From contig NZ_LT629786.1 in NCBI RefSeq assembly GCF_900105675.1, positions 2,852,001 to 2,916,000 on the forward strand: 64,000 nucleotides of DNA, written 5' to 3'. The position numbers and the translations under genes are program-made. Numbering within the stretch: the stretch's first letter is position 1; each line of letters starts with the position of its first letter. The notes beneath the pieces were generated by a model. That model was not told the origin of the DNA, did not search any database, and saw nothing but the letters and a program-made list of their open reading frames with translations. Positions 8,368 to 17,124 of the stretch are shown here, one piece after another. The stretch is from Pseudomonas synxantha (GTDB lineage Bacteria > Pseudomonadota > Gammaproteobacteria > Pseudomonadales > Pseudomonadaceae).

Positions 8368-10034
8368 ATGTCGACACCTTGCTGATCGACCTACCCGCTG
8401 CCTTTCCTTGGCATCTACCGGCCTTTACCGACCTGGGCGTGCATCAACAGGCCCCGGCCCGGTTGCTGGCGGTGCTCGAACGCCAGCGCCCGGCGGTGGT
8501 GGTGATGGGCGCCGAACAACTGGAACGCCTGCTGGATTTTCCCGGCCTGGCCTTGAGTAACCTGAGCCACCTGGAACAGGTGCTGTTCGTCAGCCCGCGC
8601 CCGGGCGACTGGCAACTGGCAGAACGCGCCGCGGCGCAACTCGATTGCCGCGTGCAGGGTTTTACCGAAGACGGGCGCGAGCTGGCCAGCGTCAAGCGTG
8701 AGCACCAGCGCTGGTGTGAGCGGGCCTTGGGGCATCCTCAGGTCAGCGCCGTCGCGCTGCATGGCCAGACTTTGTTCGCCGTGCCCCAGCCTTGCGCACC
8801 GGCAGCGGTGGACGATCATCTGGACGCGACCGGGGCCGCCGTCGATCAGCAGTTCAGCACCACGCAACTGCACGACGCCGTGCAGTTGAACCAACGCTTG
8901 AGCCACGCCGCGTTGCTGTCGATGCTCAACGGCCTTGAGCAATGTGGCCTGCTGCCGGCGCCCCTTAACGACGTGGCGCAAAGCCTCGCCAACGCCGGCA
9001 TCGCCCCTGGCCACCGGCCCTTGATCGCACGCTGGCTGGACGTGTTGCAGGCCGAGGAGCTGCTGCGCCGCCAAGGCGACCACCTGCATCCCAGCCTCGA
9101 CCCCAACGCCTGGAGCGACGCCAGCCTGGACGCTATCTGGGCGCAACTGAGCCTGGGCTGGGAACACAACACCGGCGGCTGCGCCACCCTCGACTATGCG
9201 CGGGACAATGCCCGCCAGCTACCAGCGCTGATGCGCGGTGACTGCGCGGCGGTGCACCTGCTGTTTCCCGAAGGCCGCACCGAACGCGCGGCGGCGTTGT
9301 ACCGCGAAAGCCTCGCGGCGCAGTACCAGCATCGCGCCGTGGCCCACTGGATTGGCGCCTGGGCGGCACGCCAATCAACTGAACCTTTGCGCGTGCTGGA
9401 GGTGGGGGCTGGTACCGGCTCCACCACCCAGGCGGTGTTGCCGGCCCTGGCGAATCTAACGGTGGACTACCTGTGCACCGACGTGTCGCGCTACTTCAGT
9501 GAACAGGCCGCCGAGCGTCTGCGCGCCTGGCCATGGGTGCGCCACGGTGTGTTCGATATCGACCGCCCCGCCGTGGCCCAGGGGTATCCCACCCAGAGCT
9601 GGGACCTGATCGTCGCCGGTGGCGTGCTCAACGCCGCCCGCGACACCCAGCGTTCGCTGTCCACCCTGCTGGCTTTGCTCAAGCCGGGCGGCTGGCTGGT
9701 ATTCAGCGAGCCGACCCAGGAAGAATTCTGGGTCATGGCGTCCCAGGCGTTCATGCTCAACCAGGCCAGCGATGAGCGTGCGCTGGGCCGCAGCACCTTC
9801 CTCAACCTCGAGCAGTGGCAGACCGCCCTGGCCCGCGCCGGCTTCCAGGGCAATCGCAGCCTGCCCGCTGCCGATCACCCATTGGCGCGCCTGGGCCATC
9901 GAGTGTTCGCCGCCCAGGTGCCGAGCCAGCGCCTGAGCCGTGCCGCCTTGGCCGCCCACCTGGAACACCCCGACCTGCAGCTTGAACTGCTCGACCATTT
10001 GCCCGACCTGCCTAACGTCAAGGACTTGCCATGA
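8364..10034 (+). CDS. Methyltransferase with degenerate adenylation-domain flanks
   Basis: A 556-residue protein with a clear MT core (LRVLEVGAGTGST, about residues 341-353; later LLALLKPGGWLVFSEPT) closely resembling the MT embedded in the NRPS at 2-2761. The N-terminal ~170 residues resemble a shortened, motif-poor piece of an adenylation domain (LSHLEQVLFVSPRPGDW), and the last ~40 residues resemble the A10 region, but the NGKVDRK catalytic lysine stretch is replaced by DLPNVKDLP. It therefore looks like an A-MT didomain that lost adenylation and the carrier while keeping methyltransferase. It is coupled by ATGA to its neighbours. Methylation of a carrier-bound intermediate in trans is inferred. 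Confidence 0.8.
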   Translation: MNVDTLLIDLPAAFPWHLPAFTDLGVHQQAPARLLAVLERQRPAVVVMGAEQLERLLDFPGLALSNLSHLEQVLFVSPRPGDWQLAERAAAQLDCRVQGFTEDGRELASVKREHQRWCERALGHPQVSAVALHGQTLFAVPQPCAPAAVDDHLDATGAAVDQQFSTTQLHDAVQLNQRLSHAALLSMLNGLEQCGLLPAPLNDVAQSLANAGIAPGHRPLIARWLDVLQAEELLRRQGDHLHPSLDPNAWSDASLDAIWAQLSLGWEHNTGGCATLDYARDNARQLPALMRGDCAAVHLLFPEGRTERAAALYRESLAAQYQHRAVAHWIGAWAARQSTEPLRVLEVGAGTGSTTQAVLPALANLTVDYLCTDVSRYFSEQAAERLRAWPWVRHGVFDIDRPAVAQGYPTQSWDLIVAGGVLNAARDTQRSLSTLLALLKPGGWLVFSEPTQEEFWVMASQAFMLNQASDERALGRSTFLNLEQWQTALARAGFQGNRSLPAADHPLARLGHRVFAAQVPSQRLSRAALAAHLEHPDLQLELLDHLPDLPNVKDLP

Positions 10035-11209
10035 CCCCGCTGGCCTACCCCTTCAACGCCTTCACCGACCTGGAGCTGGCTGAACCTTACCGCCACGCCC
10101 AGCAGGCGCCAGGCCTGTTGCGCATCCAGATGCCCATCGGCGCGCCCGCCTGGCTCGCCACTCGTTATGACGATGTACGCCTGGTGCTGGGCGACCGGCG
10201 TTTCAGCCGCAGCGAAGCGTTCCGCCGCGACGACGCTCCACGGGCGTTCCCGCGGATTGCCGGCGGCATTGTGATGATGGACCCGCCGCAACTCACACGT
10301 ATCCGCTCCCGCGCCGCCCAGGCGTTTACCCGGCGCCGCGTCGAAGCCTTGCGCCCCCATGCCCGGGCCTACGCCCATGAATTGATCGACCGCATGCTCG
10401 CCGCCGGCCCGCCAGCGGACCTGGTCAATGACTATGCCTTGCCGCTGCCCCTGGGGTTGATCTGCGAACTGCTCGGCGTGCCGCTGCAAGACCGCGAACG
10501 CTTCAAGCTGTGGAATGACTCGCTGCTGTCGACCCGCCCCGAAGACGCCGCCCTGACCCAGCAACACCTGGGCGAACTCGCAGCGTATATCAAGGGCCTG
10601 ATCACCGAGCGCCGCCGCCAGCCACAGGACGATTTCATGACCGCCCTGGCCCAGGCCGATGAACAAGGCGAGCGTCTGAGCGAAGACCAACTGCTGCTGT
10701 TGTGCATCGCTATCCTTGTCGCCGGCTACGAAGGCAGCGCTTCGCAGATCCCCAACTTCATCCAGGTGCTGCTGGACAATCCCGCGCAGTGGCAACAGCT
10801 CAAGGCCCATCCCGAACAGATTCCCCAGGCTGTGGAGGAGCTGCTGCGCTATATCCCGCTGGCGTCGGCGGCAATGTTTGTGCATTACGCCCTTGAAGAC
10901 ATTCAGGTGGGTGAGACTTTGGTACGCCATGGCGAGGCAGTATTCGCCTCGATTGGCGCAGCCAACCATGACCCGGCGCGCTTTGCAGAGCCGCAGACCC
11001 TCGACCTGCAACGCGATGCCGCCGGCCATTTCGGCTTCGGCCATGGCCTGCATCACTGTATCGGCTCGGCCCTGGCGCGGGTGGAATTGCAGGAGGCCTT
11101 GCAGGCGCTGGTGGAACGCCTGCCCAACCTGCAACGCTGTGGCGAGGTGCAGTGGAAAACCGCGACGTTCTTTCGCGGCGCCCATTGCCTTCCGGTGACC
11201 TGGTCATGA
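10031..11209 (+). CDS. Cytochrome P450
   Basis: A 392-residue soluble bacterial P450. The haem-binding loop is FGHGLHHCIG with cysteine C343, and the ExxR motif is E270-L-L-R273. The I-helix reads AGYEGS (residues 231-236): the usual threonine after the acid is Gly235, followed by Ser236. Loss of this threonine is known from P450 EryF, where the substrate helps oxygen activation. A P450 next to a thiazolinyl imide reductase occurs in the coelibactin cluster of Streptomyces, but is not in the standard pyochelin or yersiniabactin sets. It probably hydroxylates or oxidises the metallophore. The gene is joined by ATGA overlaps to the genes on both sides. Confidence 0.92.
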   Translation: MTPLAYPFNAFTDLELAEPYRHAQQAPGLLRIQMPIGAPAWLATRYDDVRLVLGDRRFSRSEAFRRDDAPRAFPRIAGGIVMMDPPQLTRIRSRAAQAFTRRRVEALRPHARAYAHELIDRMLAAGPPADLVNDYALPLPLGLICELLGVPLQDRERFKLWNDSLLSTRPEDAALTQQHLGELAAYIKGLITERRRQPQDDFMTALAQADEQGERLSEDQLLLLCIAILVAGYEGSASQIPNFIQVLLDNPAQWQQLKAHPEQIPQAVEELLRYIPLASAAMFVHYALEDIQVGETLVRHGEAVFASIGAANHDPARFAEPQTLDLQRDAAGHFGFGHGLHHCIGSALARVELQEALQALVERLPNLQRCGEVQWKTATFFRGAHCLPVTWS

Positions 11210-12345
11210 GGGGCGCACGTAAACGCGTGATCGTCGCCGGCACCGCGTTCGGTCGCATCTACCTGCAAGCCCTGGCCCGTGCCCATGAGCGCTATGAACT
11301 GGTGGGCATCCTGTCGCGGGGCAATGCCTATTCCCAAGCCTGCGCCGACCACTACGGCGTGCCGCTATTCGAAGCGGTCGAGCAGGTGCCCAATACGGTG
11401 GATATCGCCTGCGTGGTGGTGCGTTCCGGCGCCACCGGAGGCGCCGGCAGCGAACTGGCCCAGCAGCTGTTGCGCCGTGGCATCCACGTGTTGCAGGAAC
11501 ACCCGGTGCACCACCGTGAAATTGCCGCGTGCATGCAGGCGGCGCGCCAGGGCCAGGCGGCCTACGCGGTGAATACGCTGTACCCGAATATCCTCGCGAT
11601 CCGCCGCTTTCTGGCGGTGGCCGCGTACCTGCGTGAGCAACAAGGGCTGGCCTATATCGACGCGGCCTGTAACAGCCAGGTGGCCTACCCCTTGCTGGAT
11701 ATTCTCGGGCGCCTGGCCGGTGGTTTACGGCCCTGGGCATTTGCGGCGCCGGCGGCCAGCGTCGGTGCGCAGCCCTTCACACGATTGAACGCCAGCTTCA
11801 ATGGCGTGCCGATCAGCCTGCGCGTGCAAAACCAGGTGCATCCCCAGGACCCCGACAACCACTCGTTCCTGCTGCATCGCCTTGAAGTCGGCTGTGAAGG
11901 CGGCGTGCTGAGCCTGTGCGATACCCACGGCCCGGTGCTATGGAACCCGCGCCTGCATGCGCCACGGGACGACACCGACCGCCTGATCATGGCAGGTGAA
12001 GGCAGCGAGCGGCTGGCCGGGCCGAGCATGGTGGTGCTCGACCCGCAGATACCCGCCAGCTATCACCAGGTGTTCAGCGACCTCTGGCCCGACGCGGTCA
12101 GCCTCGCCCTCGACGCGCTGTGCGACGACATCGACGAGCCGGCGCGACGCCTGCGCAGCGGCCTGTGGTCCACCGAGGTGTCGATGGCCTGGCGCGAGAT
12201 GAACAGCCTGATCGGGATGCCCGAATTAATTGAACCGCCGATTCCCCGGGCATTGCCGCTGGCCGAGCTGCACCGCTGCGCCGACGCTGTGCAACCCCCT
12301 CGCGCTGACCCTGGCGCGCAACTGTTGGGAGCCCTGCCCTTGTGA
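11206..12345 (+). CDS. Thiazolinyl imide reductase (Irp3/PchG/YbtU type)
   Basis: A 379-residue NADPH-dependent oxidoreductase of the Gfo/Idh/MocA-like thiazolinyl imide reductase family. The N-terminus has the Rossmann motif (VIVAGTAFGRIYLQAL), followed by the family-typical VVVRSGATGGAGSELAQQLL and GIHVLQEHPVHH. In yersiniabactin and pyochelin assembly this enzyme reduces one carrier-bound thiazoline to thiazolidine. Its presence implies that the product has at least one thiazolidine, which would then be the substrate for N-methylation by the MT domain. The ATG at 11206 (ATGA overlap with the P450 stop) is preferred over the in-frame start at 11152, which lies well inside the P450 gene. Confidence 0.93.
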   Translation: MRGARKRVIVAGTAFGRIYLQALARAHERYELVGILSRGNAYSQACADHYGVPLFEAVEQVPNTVDIACVVVRSGATGGAGSELAQQLLRRGIHVLQEHPVHHREIAACMQAARQGQAAYAVNTLYPNILAIRRFLAVAAYLREQQGLAYIDAACNSQVAYPLLDILGRLAGGLRPWAFAAPAASVGAQPFTRLNASFNGVPISLRVQNQVHPQDPDNHSFLLHRLEVGCEGGVLSLCDTHGPVLWNPRLHAPRDDTDRLIMAGEGSERLAGPSMVVLDPQIPASYHQVFSDLWPDAVSLALDALCDDIDEPARRLRSGLWSTEVSMAWREMNSLIGMPELIEPPIPRALPLAELHRCADAVQPPRADPGAQLLGALPL

Positions 12346-13061
12346 ACACTACCCAATCCCGCTCGTCCTGCAGCCATGTGCTGCTGTGGGTGCGCGACCT
12401 GCACCAGGCCGTGGCGAACTTTCGCGCCGCCGGGTTCGAGGTCACCTACGCCACTGCCGAGGCCCGTGCCCAACACGCGCATATCTGGTTCAGCCATGGG
12501 CCGATCATTGAGTTGCTCACTACGCCTCGCCACGCCTGGCTGTTCAAGTGGCCCATCGACTGCCTGGCCGGCCGAGGTGCCGGGCAGCGCATGTTGCGTT
12601 GGGCCGCCCACGGCGAAGGCTTCTGCGACCTGGCCTTGCTGTGCGATGAGCAACTGCTGGCGCCGCGCCTCAAGGATCTGGCGGCCTGCGGCGTGGCCAT
12701 GGGCCGGGTTGTGAAGTGGCAGCGCACCTGTGCGGACGGCAGCCAGACGCGCTTTCGTTTCGTCTACCCGCGCCATGCGCGCCTGCCGTTCCTGGTCACG
12801 CCCTACACGCCTTCTCAACATCCGGAGCGACTGATCCACCCCAACGGCGCCACCGGGCTGGCGGCGATTCGCCTGGGGGTCAGCCCTGCCGACCGCACCG
12901 CCCTCGACCTGCTGGCGGGCGACGATCCGATGTTGCGCCTGCATCCGGCTGAATATACCGGCGTACAGGCGGTGCAAATCGCCGGCCTGACGCAACCGCT
13001 GACCCTGCATGGCGCCCAGTTGCTGGGTTGCCCGACTGCCCAAGGAGATTTCCATGCTTGA
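12342..13061 (+). CDS. VOC / glyoxalase-like domain protein
   Basis: A 239-residue protein of the vicinal oxygen chelate superfamily. The N-terminus (SCSHVLLWVRDLHQAVANFRAAGFEVTYA) is the usual first beta-alpha-beta module, and the length suits a Glyoxalase_3-like protein. It starts with GTG overlapping the upstream stop (GTGA) and overlaps the next gene by 8 bp. VOC proteins in biosynthetic clusters can be isomerases, dioxygenases or drug-binding resistance proteins. Nothing in the sequence decides which. It is an extra gene relative to classical pyochelin operons. Confidence 0.78.
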   Translation: MNTTQSRSSCSHVLLWVRDLHQAVANFRAAGFEVTYATAEARAQHAHIWFSHGPIIELLTTPRHAWLFKWPIDCLAGRGAGQRMLRWAAHGEGFCDLALLCDEQLLAPRLKDLAACGVAMGRVVKWQRTCADGSQTRFRFVYPRHARLPFLVTPYTPSQHPERLIHPNGATGLAAIRLGVSPADRTALDLLAGDDPMLRLHPAEYTGVQAVQIAGLTQPLTLHGAQLLGCPTAQGDFHA

Positions 13062-14652
13062 TGGCTGCACTGACTGGCCCGAAGACTTTATCCGCCGCTA
13101 CCGCGAGCAAGGCTATTGGCAAGGCGTGCCCCTGGGCCAACTGCCGCGCGAACAATCCCAGAGCACGCCGCAACAGGAAGCCTTGGTGGACGGCAATCGA
13201 CGCTGGAGCTACGCCGAGCTGGACCAACAGGCCGACCGACTGGCCGCCGGCCTCGCCGAACGCGGGCTGGTCGCTGGCCAGCGGGTGCTGGTGCAACTGC
13301 CCAATATCGCCGAGTTTTTCGCCCTGACCTTCGCCCTGCTGCGCCTGGGGGTGATCCCGGTGTTTGCGCTGCCGGCCCATCGCGAACATGAACTGGAACA
13401 CCTGGCGCACCTGAGCCAGGCGGTGGCCTATGTGATTGTCGACCAGCACCTGGGCTTCGATTACCGCCCGCTGGCGCGCACCCTGCGTGAGCAAGTGCCG
13501 AGCTTGCAACAGGTGTGGGTGGTGGGCGCGCCCGAGGAGTTCGTAGCCCTGGCCGATTGCGTCGCCGCGCCCCGCCAATTCCCCACGCCGGACGCCCGGG
13601 ACGTCGCGGTGCTGCTGTTGTCCGGCGGCACCACCGGCCTGCCCAAGCTGATCCCACGCACCCATGACGACTATGCATGCAATGCCCGGCTGGCGGCCCG
13701 CGCCTGCGGCTTCGACGGCCACACCCGTTACCTGGCAGCGCTGCCGGTGGCGCACAACTTCCCGCTGGCCTCGCCTGGCGCGCTCGGGGTGTTCAGTGTC
13801 GGCGCTACCCTGGTGCTGGCGCCGGAGCCGAGCCCGGACACCGCCTTCGAACTGATCGAACGCGAACGTATCACCCACACCGCCTTGATCCCGCCGCTGG
13901 TATTGCTGTGGCTGGAAGTCGCGCAATGGTCCGACCACGACCTCAGCAGCTTGCAATGGCTGCAAGTCGGCGGTGCGCGGCTCAAGGCCGAGATCGCCGC
14001 CCGCATCCGCCCGGCCCTGGGCTGTGGCCTGCAACAGGTGTACGGCATGGCCGAAGGCTTGCTGTGTTTTACGCCGCTGGACGATCCCGAGGAACGAGTC
14101 TTCGACACCCAGGGCCTTCCCCTTACGACGGCGGATGAGATCCGTATCGTCGATGCCGACGATGTACAGGTGGCGCCCGGCGCCGTGGGGGAATTGTTGG
14201 TGCGCGGGCCCTACACCATCCGTGGCTATTACAACGCCGCCGAGCACAACCAGCGGGCGTTTACCGCCGACGGGTTTTATCGCAGCGGCGACCTGGTCCG
14301 GCGCCTGCCCGAGGGGCATTTGATTGTCGAGGGGCGCAGCAAGGATGTAATCAACCGCGGCGGCGAGAAGATCCCGGTGGAAGAGATCGAGAACCTGCTG
14401 CTCGGCCATCCGCTGATCCGCGATGTGGCGCTGGTGGCCCTGGCCGACGAATTGCTGGGGGAACGCAGTTGCGCCTGCGTACTGGCCCACGGTGAACCCT
14501 TGGACCTGGCCTCGATCAACGCCTGGCTGCGCGAGCGTGGGCTGGCGGCCTACAAGTTGCCGGACCGCTTGCAGGTGCTACGCGAGTTCCCGCTGACGCG
14601 CCTGGGCAAGGTCAACCGCAAGGCCCTGGCTGAACAGGTATTGGCCTCATGA
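13054..14652 (+). CDS. pchD: Salicylate-AMP ligase (PchD/YbtE type)
   Basis: A 532-residue stand-alone aryl-acid adenylating enzyme. It carries the AMP-binding P-loop (LLSGGTTGLPKLIPRTHDDY), the aryl-acid pocket HN pair (PVAHNFPLASPG), the SGD motif (GFYRSGDLV) and the C-terminal lysine motif (LGKVNRKAL). It activates salicylate as the acyl adenylate and loads it on the aryl carrier protein of the upstream synthetase. With PchA and PchB homologues in the same operon, salicylate is the likely starter, although 2,3-dihydroxybenzoate ligases share this fold. The ATG at 13054 has a strong AAGGAG site at 13042-13047; the frame opens earlier at 13009 but lacks such a site. Confidence 0.93.
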   Translation: MLDGCTDWPEDFIRRYREQGYWQGVPLGQLPREQSQSTPQQEALVDGNRRWSYAELDQQADRLAAGLAERGLVAGQRVLVQLPNIAEFFALTFALLRLGVIPVFALPAHREHELEHLAHLSQAVAYVIVDQHLGFDYRPLARTLREQVPSLQQVWVVGAPEEFVALADCVAAPRQFPTPDARDVAVLLLSGGTTGLPKLIPRTHDDYACNARLAARACGFDGHTRYLAALPVAHNFPLASPGALGVFSVGATLVLAPEPSPDTAFELIERERITHTALIPPLVLLWLEVAQWSDHDLSSLQWLQVGGARLKAEIAARIRPALGCGLQQVYGMAEGLLCFTPLDDPEERVFDTQGLPLTTADEIRIVDADDVQVAPGAVGELLVRGPYTIRGYYNAAEHNQRAFTADGFYRSGDLVRRLPEGHLIVEGRSKDVINRGGEKIPVEEIENLLLGHPLIRDVALVALADELLGERSCACVLAHGEPLDLASINAWLRERGLAAYKLPDRLQVLREFPLTRLGKVNRKALAEQVLAS

Positions 14653-15395
14653 GCCCGTGGCTGCGCGCATTGCGTGAAAGCGAACAGCCCCGCGCACGCC
14701 TGGTGTGCCTGCCCCATGCCGGCGGCAGCGCGAGTTTTTTCCGTCCGTGGCTGGCGCACCTTCCAGGGGACATCGACCTGCTGGCGGTGCAGTATCCCGG
14801 CCGTGAAGAGCGCTTCAACGAGGCGCATATCCCGTGCCTGGCGAGCCTCGCCGAACACATCAGCCAGGCGTTGCTGGCCTTGCCTGCGCGGCCCCTGTGG
14901 CTGTTCGGCCACAGCATGGGCGCGGCGCTTGCCTATGCCGTGGGCATACAGCTTGAAGCCGCTGGCATGGGGGCTGCCCACGTATTTGTCTCGGCCCACG
15001 CACCGCCGCACCGGCAGCCGCCCAGCGACCTGCACCGCCAGGACGACACCACGCTGATCGCCGACATCCTGCGCCAGGACGCCCAGGCCGCCGACCTGTG
15101 GGCCAACCCGCAGTTGCGTGCGCTGTTCCTGCCGGTGTTGCGCAGCGACTACCAGGCCATCGAGACCTGGCGCCCCGCCCACCTGCTGCCCTTGGCCGCA
15201 CCGCTCGATGTGCTGTTGGCGCACGACGACGCCGAGGTCAGCCTGGAACAGGCCCGCGCCTGGGCCGACCTGAGCCGCCACACCCCGGATATCCGCTGGT
15301 TCGACGGCGATCACTTTTACCTCAAGCATCAGCCGCGACCGGTGATCCACCACCTGTTGCAGCGCAGCGCCTACCTTCAGGAAGACTCACAATGA
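14649..15395 (+). CDS. pchC: Type II thioesterase (PchC/YbtT type)
   Basis: A 248-residue alpha/beta hydrolase of the type II thioesterase family, with VCLPHAGGSASFFRPW near the N-terminus, nucleophile motif GHSMGAALAY and a C-terminal histidine in GDHFYLKHQ. It removes wrong or stalled acyl groups from carrier domains. It has the usual Ser nucleophile, unlike the terminal thioesterase of the NRPS upstream. It overlaps its neighbours by ATGA on both sides. Confidence 0.93.
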   Translation: MSPWLRALRESEQPRARLVCLPHAGGSASFFRPWLAHLPGDIDLLAVQYPGREERFNEAHIPCLASLAEHISQALLALPARPLWLFGHSMGAALAYAVGIQLEAAGMGAAHVFVSAHAPPHRQPPSDLHRQDDTTLIADILRQDAQAADLWANPQLRALFLPVLRSDYQAIETWRPAHLLPLAAPLDVLLAHDDAEVSLEQARAWADLSRHTPDIRWFDGDHFYLKHQPRPVIHHLLQRSAYLQEDSQ

Positions 15396-15700
15396 AAACC
15401 CCGGAACACTGCACTGGCCTTCACGACATCCGCCACGCCATCGACAGACTCGACCAGCAGATCATCGACGCCCTCGGCCTGCGCATGCAGTACGTCAAGG
15501 CCGCCTCAGCGTTCAAGCCGGACCAGGCCAGTATCGCCGCCCCGGAGCGCGTCGCAGCGATGTTGCCCCAACGCCGGCAATGGGCGCAGGACGCCGGGCT
15601 GGATGGCGAATTTATCGAAAGCCTGTTCAACCAGATCATCCACTGGTACATCGCCGAGCAGACGGCCTTCTGGCTGCAGAAAAAGAGCAAGGCCGTATGA
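15392..15700 (+). CDS. pchB: Isochorismate pyruvate lyase (PchB type)
   Basis: A 102-residue AroQ-fold protein (DIRHAIDRLDQQIIDALGLRMQYVKAA). Helical arginines and lysines typical of chorismate mutase-related lyases are visible. It converts isochorismate to salicylate and pyruvate. It sits between pchC and pchA as in pyochelin operons. The ATG at 15392 overlaps the pchC stop (ATGA); the longer frame from 15098 is an extension across pchC. Confidence 0.95.
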   Translation: MKTPEHCTGLHDIRHAIDRLDQQIIDALGLRMQYVKAASAFKPDQASIAAPERVAAMLPQRRQWAQDAGLDGEFIESLFNQIIHWYIAEQTAFWLQKKSKAV

Positions 15701-17124
15701 ACGCGGCCGACTTGCTCACGGTGTTCCAGGCCGCGCACCAACGGGCGGTGGCGTACCAACGGCCGGTGATTGCCGTCAGCGCCTACCCCGCGCCGACGCT
15801 GGCGCCTTTGGCGCTGTATGCAGCCCATCGGCAGGGCTTCTTCTGGTGCGCACACTCGCCTGACCTGAGCCTGTTCGGCCTGGGCTGCGCCTGGCAGATC
15901 GAAGCCTGCGGGCCTGGGCGCATGGCCGAGGTGGATCGCCAATGGTTTGCGCTGTGCGCCGATGCGTTGGTGCAAGGGCCCTACCCGGCGGTGCTGCTGG
16001 GCGGCATGCGTTTCGATGAACAGCAATCCTGTGCATCCCATTGGGCGCCGTTTGCCGATGCCAGTTTCCAACTCGCCCACTGGTTGCTCAGCGAAGATGC
16101 CACAGGGCGCTGGCTGCGCTGCCAGCGTGTGGTCGAGCCGGGCAGCGATCCTGCCGCACTGGTGCAGGAAAGCCTGGCCGTCTACGAACAGTTGCTCAAC
16201 CCCGCCCCCCATGTAACCTCTACACCCGATGTGCTGGAGCGCCGCGCACTGCCCCGGCATCAATGGCAGGCCAAGGTCGACACCGCGCTGCACGCCATCG
16301 CCGGGGGTGAGTTGAACAAGGTGGTGCTGGCGCGGCATATCGACCACCATCTGGACGCCACCCTCGATACCGGCGCGGTGATGGGCCGCCTGCACGAGCG
16401 CCGCAACGCCTCGCACCTGTTCGCCATCCACCGTGGCGAGCACTGTTTCATGGGCGCCACGCCAGAGCGATTGCTCAGTTGCGACGCGGGCCGCCTCACC
16501 ACCCACGCCCTGGCAGGCAGCACCCGTCGCGGGCTCTGGCCGGATGAAGACCAAGCCCTGGGTGAGCGGCTATTGGCCGACCCCAAGGAACAGCACGAAC
16601 ATCAGCTGGTGGTGCAGACCATCACCCAGGCCCTGCACGACAAGGTCACCGACCTGCATGCCGCCCCGTGCCCTGGCCTGTTGAAACTGGCCACCGTGCA
16701 GCACCTGAGCACGCCCATCACCGCACAACTGAATGTCGGCAAGCGCCTGCTCGACGGCGTCCAGGCGCTGCACCCCACCCCCGCCGTCGGCGGCTTGCCC
16801 AGGGCACCTGCGCTGGGCTTCATCCGTGGACACGAAGGCTTCGACCGTGGCTGGTACGCCGCGCCGGTGGGCTGGCTGGACGCCAATGGCAACGGTGACT
16901 TCCTGGTGGCACTGCGCTCGGCCTTGATCACGCCCAGACACTGCCATGCTTTTGCCGGCTGCGGCATTGTCGAAGGCTCGTTGCCGGCCAACGAGTACGA
17001 AGAAACCCAGATCAAGCTGGCAAGCATGCAACAGGCGCTGCAACTGGCCTGCCCTGCTGATACTGACGTGGCGTACAGCCAAACTCACGACGAAACACCG
17101 TATGCAAGTACTGCGCAGAGGTGA
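15697..17124 (+). CDS. pchA: Isochorismate synthase (PchA type)
   Basis: A 475-residue chorismate-utilising enzyme. The conserved C-terminal core includes GGELNKVVLAR, FMGATPERLL, LAGSTRRG, QHLSTPI, HPTPAVGGLPR and FAGCGIVEGSLPANEYEETQIK. It converts chorismate to isochorismate for PchB, giving salicylate for the metallophore. It is the last gene of the operon. The family core ends around residue 450; the final ~23 residues (PADTDVAYSQTHDETPY and following) are encoded antisense to the 3' end of xylR, so they are probably a tail acquired at the junction with the xylose locus. Confidence 0.94.
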   Translation: MNAADLLTVFQAAHQRAVAYQRPVIAVSAYPAPTLAPLALYAAHRQGFFWCAHSPDLSLFGLGCAWQIEACGPGRMAEVDRQWFALCADALVQGPYPAVLLGGMRFDEQQSCASHWAPFADASFQLAHWLLSEDATGRWLRCQRVVEPGSDPAALVQESLAVYEQLLNPAPHVTSTPDVLERRALPRHQWQAKVDTALHAIAGGELNKVVLARHIDHHLDATLDTGAVMGRLHERRNASHLFAIHRGEHCFMGATPERLLSCDAGRLTTHALAGSTRRGLWPDEDQALGERLLADPKEQHEHQLVVQTITQALHDKVTDLHAAPCPGLLKLATVQHLSTPITAQLNVGKRLLDGVQALHPTPAVGGLPRAPALGFIRGHEGFDRGWYAAPVGWLDANGNGDFLVALRSALITPRHCHAFAGCGIVEGSLPANEYEETQIKLASMQQALQLACPADTDVAYSQTHDETPYASTAQR

